This document shows, piece after piece, positions 55,737 to 64,000 of a stretch of DNA of 64,000 nt (the first letter of the stretch is position 1; each line of letters starts with the position of its first letter). A program made the position numbers and the translations under genes. This DNA comes from Dasypus novemcinctus (taxonomy: Eukaryota > Chordata > Mammalia > Cingulata > Dasypodidae): assembly GCF_030445035.2 (NCBI RefSeq), contig NC_080698.1:4967501-5031500 (forward strand), in the 5' to 3' direction. The notes under the pieces are model-generated. The model had not been told where the DNA came from, did not search any database, and worked only from the letters and a program-made list of their open reading frames with translations.

Positions 55737-55912
55737 GATGTCTTTTTTTGAACGCCCTTTTATTTTGTGTGTGTGTTCAGAGTAGTCACAGGGATACAGC
55801 AAAACCATGCAGGCAACACAGAGTTCCCATATACCAGCCCTCCCCCAGATATCAACCCCTTGCATTAGTGTGGTACAATTGTGACAACTCCGTGGATGGT
55901 TTTTGAGTGTGT
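55737..55912 (-). mobile_element. L1: L1 3' UTR fragment
   Basis: Contains 'agagttcccatatacc', 'cttgcattagtgtggtacaattgtgac', shared with the L1 3' UTR at 16690-16760. Orientation follows that copy. Short 3' end of an L1 insertion. Confidence 0.65.
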
Positions 55913-56149
55913 TCCTGTGCACACCACAGCCAAGGGTGCTGTCGGCCCCAGGCACGTGTTTCCTTCTGGTCCACGCCCATCAGTGCAGCGGCAGCCTGGG
56001 CTCCCCCCCCCCACCCCTCACCCCCCCACTGAGCCCCTCAACTGCTGACTGTGTGGATAGAACGAGCAAGGGCTGCCCTGTACTCCTCTGGAATCCCGAG
56101 TCAGAGCACATCACTCTGGCCTCCACTGACCACAGCCCCTTGCCCCCGA
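55913..56149. other. GC-rich DNA, no gene seen
   Basis: C-runs near 56004-56030. No recognised product or repeat. Confidence 0.4.
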
Positions 56150-56500
56150 CCCTGCATCCCCCCAGCCTTCCTGCCCCAAGGCCTTTGCACCTTCGGTTCC
56201 CCTTCCCAGCTTTCTCTTCCCGCAGGTGTCAACTGGCCTTCCTCTCCTCGTGAGGCCCCCTGAGCTCCCAGGCTCACACCTGTTCACAGCAAGAACCCCT
56301 CCCCTCCCTTACCCTGCCCTGCCCTTTGTCCTTCAATCTCCTCCACGGTTTACTTGTCATCTTCCCTCTCCTGCCCTGGACCGGAGGAGACGGCCCTGCA
56401 GCAGGGATCATTGTCTACTTTGCTCACTGATGGGTCCCCAGCATCCGAAACAGTACTTGGCACGGAATAGGTTAAATGCTTGTCAGATGAGTGAGTGTGA
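56150..56500 (+). mobile_element. L2: L2 LINE 3' end fragment
   Basis: Sense L2: 'ccaaggcctttgcaccttcggttcccct', 'cactttgctcactgatgggtccccagcatcc'-like text ('tactttgctcactgatgggtccccagcatccgaaacagtacttggcac') and 'ggaataggttaaatgcttgtcagatgagtgag', which is the standard L2 3' end. Confidence 0.75.
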
Positions 56501-58654
56501 GACCCGTCTTTGCCAAGGCTGGGAAGTCGACAGCTTGGCTATGTCCTAACAGCCCCAGCCTGCCAGCCCAGCTGCCTCTGCACGATGGCAGTGGCCGGCC
56601 GCCCTCTCAGCCACCTTCACATCTCATCTAAGCTCTGGAGGAGCTAGAAGTTCATCTGGTCTGGTCCCCTCGTTTTACCAATACAGACAATAATGACTCA
56701 CAGGTGAGGGCCCTTGTCCATGGGCCTTGTGATAAGGAAGCTGTCTCAGACAATCCCGGGAATTTTTGGATGCATCCTGAGCTTAAGGACACAGAAAAGG
56801 CGTCTAGGCTGCCTTGGGTCTCACACAAGGTCCCAGTACAAACCCGTGTAACACACACACACGCTGTATTTTTAAACACTGCACGGACAATTAAGCAAAT
56901 AATTAACTACTTGTAACAATATCCCAACAGGGTCCAGGCCTGTTCTGGCCTTCACCTTCCCAGCACCTTGCTCGGCTCCTAGGACATGGTAAGTGCTTTG
57001 GGGTGAGCCGCCTTGGCCTCGTGCAGTGCCCGGCTCTGCCTTTACACTCAGGTAAGAGACGTGCAATGCCCCTCCTCAGAGCCTCCAAATAAATACAGGT
57101 GCAGATGCCAAAGAGGTGGCACCCAGAGCTGGGGAAGAGCCTCTCAGTGAGGACAGCCTTAATTTCCCCCATGGCGAGAGTGTGGGACAGTGGGTGTGAG
57201 CTGGGACTTAGGAGAAACCTGAACACTTACTTGCAGCCCAAAGCATTTGTAACTGGTCTAACCAGAACGCCTAGGTCAGAATTATCCCCCATAACAGGAA
57301 GCCTGAAAGTTGGGGGGTGGATTCTGGGCTAGTGAGATACGTTCAAGGATGTCACAAAAGCCCAGGCCTTCTGCCCCACCTCCCTTGCCACCCTCTGGTC
57401 CCAAGACGGCCGCTGCTGTTCAAGGCCTCTCTTTCACAGCCTAGGAGGAAGAAAGGAGAAGCAGAGGAGCCAGTGGCATCCCCTCCTTTCACCAGGAGAC
57501 AAAGCTTTTTATTAAACTTACATTTATCAGCAGCATGCCTTACTCTGCCAGGCAGATTGCTGTGGTCATCCTGGCTCTCAGGGGACGTGCATTCTGAGGA
57601 CTGCCTGCAGGCCTTCCTCTTGGACTCCACCTGGGTGTCACCTTGTGATGTCATTGCACCTGCCTTCAGGGGGCTGGTCATTAGGGATTGGTGCTGTGAA
57701 AGCTGGCCCTTCCTTCTCCAGAGGGGAGCAGGCTAGCAGCCATCACACCTCCACCCAGGATGGCATCCACCTTCATCTGCATGGCCAGAACTCTGTCACT
57801 TGGCCACCCTGGCTGTCGGGGAGGCTGGAAAGGTGAGGATTCTCTTACAGGGAATAGAAAAGTTGACCCTGCAAGGGTGGAGTCCACTGGGCATGTCCAT
57901 TAGTTTTTAATATAGTGACTTGTTTCACAGGGTTTTATCACAAAACCAATGAATGCACATCGTTATTTTAGATGATAAAGAATTTTAAATCTAATCCCAT
58001 CATAGAGAAGTAAATACTGTTTTCCTGGTTTGTTATACTTCCAGATTTTCTTTGTATTCTTAAAATGGATGAAACAATACAAAGAGTGGCTCTGTAATCA
58101 GCCTTTTCACTTATCTGATATTGTGAAACTCTTTCCAAATCATTAAGTGTTATTTGCAGAATCACTTTTTATGTCTGCACGATCCATTGAATGTGGTACC
58201 AGGATTTGTCTAGTCCCTCAGTTTGGGGCGTTTAGACGTTTATAAGAATGAAATGAGAGAAGCCACGGCTCGTAGCTCCTCATGACTGAACCTTTGACCC
58301 CTCAGGGTCTTTATCAGGAGGGAATGATCTTGGGTGTCCACATTCTTTGGAGCTTTTGAAAGAGTCTGCCAAGCTGCCTCCCAGGTGGAGTGTGCCTATG
58401 CATATATAATCCCTGTACTCAATGCAAGACCCTATTTCCCCCGAAAGTTACCAACACAAAAAATAGATTGGGGGAGCCGAATGGTAGCCTCACCCAGCCC
58501 TCGGTTCACAGATGGACAGAGGGGAGCACTGCCAGAGCCTCAGGACCCATCTGCCCCCTCCTGGAGCCCCAGGAAGGGCAGGGAGCCACACTGGGCCGAG
58601 GGCAGTCATCTCGGGCTAGATGCCTGGGGGCCGTGGGTACGGCCAGTCCTGGTC
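56501..58654. other. Mostly single-copy DNA, no gene seen
   Basis: A possible old L1-like AT-rich segment lies at 57900-58210 ('tcagccttttcacttatctgatattgtgaaact', 'gatccattgaatgtggtacc'). Short open frames are unrecognised. A (CA)n-like stretch is at 56852-56864. Confidence 0.4.
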
Positions 58655-58790
58655 TGAAGTCGCACTTGGCAGGTGGATTTGCCTCTGACTCAACACTGCA
58701 TAACCACACACCAGCTGTGTGGCCCCGGGTTTGTCACTTCCCTGTCTCTAGGACCATTGTCCTAATTGTCCACTGAGGATATGTGGTGCA
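58655..58790 (+). mobile_element. MIR: MIR SINE fragment
   Basis: 'gactcaacactgcataaccacacaccagctgtgtggccccgggtttgtcacttccctgtctctaggaccattg' follows the sense MIR centre 'ctagctgtgtgaccttgggcaagtcacttaacctctctgt'. Confidence 0.6.
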
Positions 58791-58891
58791 GCCAGGTCCT
58801 CTTTCCAGCCAGTCCTGCCCCAACAGGAGTGGGAACCCAGGGCCGCTTCTCCTGGGTCCCAAACCCCGAGCCACAGCGTCAGACACCCCAA

Positions 58892-58997
58892 AACCGGACA
58901 GATCCTCCCAGTAAGCCTTGACTGCGTGGCCTGGCAGGTGCCCCCCGAACCAGGCAGATCCTTCCAGTAAACTTGACGACATGGCGTGGCAGGTGCC
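58892..58997. repeat. Two-copy tandem repeat
   Basis: A roughly 50-bp unit (AACCGGACAGATCCTCCCAG start, ending CTGGCAGGTGCC) at 58892-58942 and again, diverged, at 58948-58997; period 56 bp. Small local duplication with no evident function. Confidence 0.75.
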
Positions 58998-59129
58998 GTT
59001 CATGCCCAGCCGTGGTTCCGTCCGGAGCCTCAGGCTGAGCTCTGCGGGGAAGGCTTTCCTGGGACCTGCTCAGCCCAAACAGCCCCGGAAGCCCACAGCT
59101 GACCCAATGGCTCCCTCCACAGGACACGG

Positions 59130-59225
59130 GAGCAGGAGCACCGGAGCCAGGCGGACCCGGGTTCAAATCCCTGCCCACCACCCACTAGCAGTGCAGCCTT
59201 TGGGGTCAGTAACTGCTTGGGAGTG
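59130..59225 (+). mobile_element. MIR: MIR SINE fragment
   Basis: 'ggagccaggcggacccgggttcaaatccctgcccaccacccactagcagtgcagcctttggggtcag' carries the MIR B box (GGTTCAAATCC) and the following core. Confidence 0.72.
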
Positions 59226-62200
59226 GAAACAGCACTGCCTTCACGGGATTTAGTGAGAGGCTCATCCAAAGGAAGCCCGGGCCCTCTTCCTTCCAAGGCA
59301 GCCATGGGGCTGTGCCGCTCAGATGTCCCTTCAAGAAAGCACTTGCGCTGCAGTGAGCGCGGGGAGCTCGGCTGCAGCGCCTTCAGATCCGCCGCAGCTT
59401 TCCGGCCGAGGCCGCGCTCTTCCCCAGGCAGCGCCCAGCTGATGAGCAAGCGCGGCAGGGCTAGGGCCTGGCCGTTTCCATCAACACGGCAGTTCTCTGC
59501 GGGGAGACCTCTGCTCCGGGGCTCCCCAGTGGCTGGCTGAGGCTTTACCCACCACACTGCAATCTGGGGCTCTCCCTGCCCGGTCCCCTAGAAGCATGAC
59601 CCTAACATCTTTCTCTTCTTCCGCTTCTGAACAGACCTCTTGCAGGAGACGCTCTATCTGGCAGCAGCAGACACGAGTTTTCAGAGGGCTTCGTTTAGGG
59701 TCTCCGGCTCGTGGTCCCGGGTGGGGTGCCTGCACAGGAGCCAAGGTCAGTCAGGGTTCTTCATTGCAAGCACCAGAAATGGACCCTGGCTCATGTCGTA
59801 AGAAAAGGGCCAGGAATATCCTGGAATGCTCTGGGATCCTCAGAAACTTTGAGGAAAAGCTAAAGAACCAGGCTCGGAAGGGAGGGGGACCTGACAGTTG
59901 GCAAGCTCCTGGAACTAGAGAACTCTTCTCAGGACGGCACTTTTGGGATCAGTAAGCTTCTGTTCGTTTTCTGTCCTTGTAACACCAGTCCAGGTTCACA
60001 TTCTTGGGAGACGGTGTCTGATTGGCCCAGGAGGTGTTTGGAAAGCAGCTCCTCTTACACTGATGGACAGACATACTGACACTATGCAAAGCAAGGTCAG
60101 GGCACCTGTAATCAGAAAGGAGAGGGTCTGCCAGACAGCCACCTGTAGCTGGAACTGGACCGAACTCACCTGTAGTCACGGAACTGGACACAACCTAACT
60201 GGAGAAGGAAACATGCCTGCTCTGTCCCAATTTGTCCAAGAGCTCAAAGCCATAAACCTCCAGTGTATTTCCATCTCTTCTCTCCTGCTAAACCATCATC
60301 CATTCCTCCCCTAAGTATTTGAGTTTTGGGGGGGATTTAATACCATTGTGCCTAATATTAATGCTTTTCATTCCTTAAAGTACCAGATATGCAGTCAGAG
60401 CATCAAACACTTTCTAAATACTTGTTTGGGATGTAGTAAACTGCCCCCCTGTCCTCCAAAGAGAACAGCCTGCCTCCCACCCAGACCCTCCCCCCACTGT
60501 TCACGGCCTGGGTAGTACCAGTGTCATCGTCAGGATCACCCGGCCCTCTGGGATTTTGTCATTGTCATTGTCGTCATTGGAATTACCAGGCCCTCTGGGA
60601 TTTTGACAACCTGGCAAAGGTCTTGTTCTTTAAAATCCTGAACAACCATTTCATGTTCCTTTGACTTTTCAGGTTACGCTCCTTGCCCCGTCCCCACAGC
60701 ACCTCCCAGGGGCCCGTGGCAGATGTGGCTCCTGCACAGGTCCTCAAGGACGGTTATCACCTTGAAGTGCTGGCGCCCACTCCTGCCAGCACCCGCCACC
60801 CTCTGCTGAAGGACTTGAGGGGTTTGCCTGCTGGTGGGTTTTATTTTGATTGCTCACAGATGGAGCTGGAATATGGGAGAGGTAATGCAGCTGGGAGAAG
60901 CCCTCGTCCACTGACAGGTGGGGATTTGCGCGATAAATGCCCCCTGCCCCTTGGTGGGGCGGCGTGGGTGACAGGGTCTCCCAAAGGTCCCCCGCGGGGT
61001 GGCACTCCCCGCCCTCAGCAGTCACCTTTGAAGACGCACTTCCGTGGCTGCCCTCCCACCTGCTTCGCCCTTCCGCTGTGCGGTCACCTCCCCCAGAAAC
61101 CAGCTGCCGGCACCCCCTCATCTCAGCTTGTCCACCCTAGGACAGAGCCAGCCTCTAATCCATTAACGTTTCTGCCCAGAAGACTTAGAGGATGGGGCAC
61201 CCCCAGCGCGGGCACCCAGTCTTGCGGCGGAGGCTCCGGGCGGGGCCCCTGGGCAGTGACGGGCAGCTGCTCGCTCACTACCCTCCCGGTCCTAAACCAC
61301 CCAGGAGCCGCCCCCCGCGTGCTGAGGGGTCCCTGCGCCGGCCTGGAGGGTGCACCTGCGGGCCCAGCAGCCTTCCGGGCCTCCAGGCGCAGTTCACGCT
61401 GACGTGCCGGGGGTGCAGACCTAGTTTTATTTAAAACACCAGTTGCCATAGTAACATCCGCAAGACCCGATACTTATTCTAAATCACACAGCAAACGCCC
61501 TTGGAAAGGAAGAGCGAAAAGCCCCGAGAGTGCAGTGGAGCTTGGGGGCCCCAAGAGCCAGCGGGCAGCCGTGCGTGCCCGAGATCGTCCTCCCTGCCCC
61601 TGAAGCAGGCAGGGTCAGAGGCCTCGGGGTGCGCTGCGGCCTGCCTGGGGGGCCCGCAGAGCACCCCCAGAGTGACGTCAGTCATGGCGCAAGACAGGCT
61701 CGCTGGAGACAACCCCCCAGACCTGTCACCGTGGAGAGACGGGCAGGGGCCCCCTCACAGCTGTGACACACAGGCGCCCCCAGGGGCGGAGCCGGCCTGG
61801 GAAGGCAGGGCCTGGACAGGTCACCAGGAGAGCGCCCACCCCGGGAGGAAGTGGAGCGTCTGCACAGGGCAGCTTTCAGGGCCAGAGGGTCCGCTTGTCC
61901 GCAGGGGTCCCCCCAGGCCCGCCCTCCCGAGTCCTGGGCCCGATTTAGGCCTCTGCTCTCCTTTAGAGGTGCCTCCTGCGTTAGCATCTGAGGCCCTTGG
62001 AGACGCACAACCCTGGAGTGTCCTCGCTGGAGGGTGTGGACAGAGGGCCGCCCGGCTGTGGTGACGGCACAGCTTGGCGTGGCCCTGCCTCGGCTGTGCA
62101 GGCCAGCCGCCACCCTGGCCCTGAGACCCGGGGCCCCTCTCTAGGTCTAGCCTGGGCTCAGCAGCGCGCCCTCCAGTGTGTGCCCCGGGAAGCCCCAGTG

Positions 62201-62274
62201 GGAGGTCACAGAGCCTGGCTTCTCCTCCAAACAGTCCTCCAACACTGATGACAAGGACTGCTAAGGCTTAGCAG
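59226..62274. other. GC-rich DNA, no gene seen
   Basis: A stretch at 59740-59900 ('gtcagtcagggttcttcattgcaagcaccagaaatgg') resembles an old dispersed repeat I cannot name. A duplicated GGCCCTCTGGGATTTTG lies at 60542-60558 and 60589-60605, separated by 30 bp with a (TCATTG)n core. The plus-strand frame at 60683-61402 (239 codons) has no recognised domain and opens in GC-rich DNA. Confidence 0.4.
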
Positions 62275-62460
62275 CCGTTTTATGTGCGAGCGCCTGACTG
62301 CATTTAACCTTCTCCATGGCTCTTGCAGGTGTCACTGCCCTGTGCAGCCTCCAAATGGAGAAGCCCCAGCTTCCTCCCCACAGAGATCAGGGGACCTGCC
62401 CAAGGCCACCCGGCTGGTAAGCTACCTGAGCTGGGACTTGAGCCTGGAGCTGGCCAAGTC
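62275..62460 (-). mobile_element. MIR: MIR SINE
   Basis: Antisense MIR text: 'catttaaccttctccatggctcttgcaggtgtcactgccctgtgcag', 'ccaaatggagaagcc', 'cagagatcaggggacctgcccaaggccacccggct', and 'ggtaagctacctgagctgggacttgagcc'. Confidence 0.7.
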
Positions 62461-63955
62461 CTGAATCCCAGCGTCAGGACAGGAAAGTGATCGCCCGGGG
62501 CTGCCGTGCTTGGGAAGAGGGTGACCGAAGAGCAGGCGGAGTGGGAAGCAGGGAGGAGCCGGCTCTGGCTTTGTGGAGGTGACAGGGCCGGGCCGGGGGC
62601 GGGAGGGCGACGGGGCCCGGCGGGGAGGGCCGGCTGCTCGTGCTGGCCTTGGCCCTTGGCCTGCCCTTGCTGAGGCTTTCACCAGGCCTGGTCTGGCGGC
62701 CGTGAAGAGCCCCTGGACTGAGATGTCTGCTGTTCCCGGGCCAGCCCTGGAGAGGGGAGGACTGGCTTCAGGGGCAAGTCGAGGAGGTGGTGCTGTGTTT
62801 TGAGGCAGCTGAGAGACGTGTGCTAGGCCAGAGGCGTGGGGTGCCCTGGGGTGGGTGGCCTTAAAGGCCCCAGGCCCTGCGGGGCACATGGGGGCTGTGG
62901 AGGCCCCTGCCTGCGGGTGCTGCCCCCAGGAGCACCAGAGGTGAGAGGAGGGCCAGGAGGACAGCAGGGCCGTGTCGGAGCTGGGACCTGCCGCTCGCGA
63001 CCTGGTGGCCTTGCCTTGAAGATGGAGGGAAAGGCCGAGCGGGCCCCGGCGCCCGTCACTTCCTCATGGAGCGTCCTCCTGGCAGAAGCTGGGCACTGCT
63101 CGCTGTTGGACATCGGCGTTTCCTAGGCCCTCGGAACCCGGTTCTCATCTTTCAAATGGAAACGACGCCTACCTGGAGCGCGTGCTGCCAGGTGCCACCT
63201 GGAAGCACGTGGCTTCCCCTGGAGGTACGTGGGGACAGTTCCCGGAAGCCCACAGCATCTGGCATGAGGCCATCCTCCAGCCATGGCCCAGCATCCTTCC
63301 TGACGGCGTCCCCTGGCCATGGTGCAAGCTCAGCTGCAACCCTCAACCAGCAAGGGTCGGAGTGGGTGGCTGTGAGCCCTGCCCTCGCCTGGGTGCGTTG
63401 GCCGATGGCTTCTTCCAGCCCCGTGAGCCTGAGGTCACCCTGCCTGCACCTGCGTGCTGTGCAGCTGCTCATCACTGCGCCCCGCATCAGCTTCCACCCT
63501 CCCCGCCTCACGTCCCCACGGCATCACCACGGTCCCGGCAGCACCTCCCAAATCAACTGCCCGAGCCTTTGTCTCAGGGCCCGGTTTCGGGAGAACCCAA
63601 CCGGAGTCACCGCCTCGTAGTGTCTGGGAGAGAGTCAACGAGGAGGTGTGCCGAGCTCAGCACGGTGAGCACTTTAACGCCACCTGCTATTTCTGGTCGT
63701 GCAGGGAGCACCCTTGGGCGGGGCGAGGTTAGCTGTGAATTCGCTGTGCACATTTTGGGGCTCATTAGGTGTTCGGCTTTCCCTAAACTGGGAGGGCTTA
63801 GTCTGGGTTAATCTGACTGTGGGTGGTCCTCCACCTGATCCTCATCCGGTCACTGATTAAAGCTCTGTCTCCTGGACCAGTTTTTCCAATAAAATTCTCC
63901 TCTATTCCCAAACAGGAACAGCGAAGGTCTTAGGCAGGATTCTACGGTGGGCACC
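62461..63955. other. GC-rich single-copy DNA, no gene seen
   Basis: A short MIR-like patch may lie at 63125-63170 ('ggttctcatctttcaaatggaaacgacgcc'). Open frames to 209 codons overlap on both strands with no recognised similarity. Confidence 0.4.
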
Positions 63956-64000
63956 TGTCTTCGTTTGCTAAAGGCTGGGAACATGTGCCAGCTTGAGTTG
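63956..64000 (-). mobile_element. MaLR-like LTR end, cut by the window
   Basis: TGTCTTCGTTTGCTAAAGGCTGG resembles the first bases of the minus-strand LTRs (TGTTGTAGTTTGCTA at 17223). Only 45 bp is present, so the call is tentative. Confidence 0.4.

Noticed and set aside
60683..61402. A 239-codon open frame on the plus strand
   Set aside because: No domain, no splice context, overlapping frames open on both strands, and composition that follows the local GC content.
1..64000. CRISPR arrays, operons, bacterial genes or phage
   Set aside because: No spacer-repeat structure or ribosome binding site pattern; all repeats are of mammalian type.

Overview
The window is vertebrate nuclear DNA, and the repeats point to an armadillo (Xenarthra, most likely Dasypus or a close relative). 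The decisive evidence is repeated copies of the tRNA-derived DAS SINE, an armadillo lineage family, with recognisable A and B boxes. They sit beside mammalian L1, L2, MIR, MER5A, Tigger and ERVL-MaLR elements. I could support no intact protein-coding gene. Every stretch with recognisable protein similarity is a decayed L1 or MaLR remnant, and the other open frames look like chance frames in GC-rich DNA.

Layout. 1-5.9 kb: GC-rich start with a CACCTG minisatellite, one MIR, one minus-strand DAS SINE and a MER5A. 6.0-14.9 kb: two minus-strand L1 bodies. They are interrupted by a MaLR-like LTR (8.78-9.33 kb), a second LTR (11.07-11.50 kb) and a dimeric SINE. 16.0-16.4 kb: an MLT1-like LTR fragment. 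16.6-20.9 kb: another minus-strand L1, carrying an LTR that itself carries a dimeric SINE, plus a second SINE. 20.9-22.2 kb: MaLR LTR, MaLR internal sequence and an L1 3' UTR fragment. 22.6-32.5 kb: the two ends of one Tigger1-like DNA transposon, held about 9.2 kb apart by plus-strand L1s and SINEs. 32.5-64 kb: mostly GC-rich single-copy DNA with scattered MIR/L2/MER5A relics. This part also holds a MaLR internal region joined to its 5' LTR (about 37.3-38.7 kb), an inverted pair of an unclassified repeat (about 38.74-39.05 and 41.61-42.05 kb), a candidate conserved enhancer-like block (44.69-45.17 kb), two further LTRs with perfect 5-bp target duplications (47.3 and 54.8 kb) and a roughly 2-kb CpG-rich domain (50.46-52.56 kb).

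There is no operon or pathway logic here. What can be reconstructed is a layered insertion history: Tigger1, L2 and MIR oldest, then L1, then the MaLR-like LTRs, then DAS SINEs, ordered by which element interrupts which and by preserved target-site duplications. The most open questions are the unclassified inverted repeat pair, the homeodomain/octamer-rich block near 44.9 kb, the CpG-rich domain with a possible first exon near 51.0 kb, and the recurrent dimeric SINE. Family names rest on recalled consensus patterns; no database search was run.
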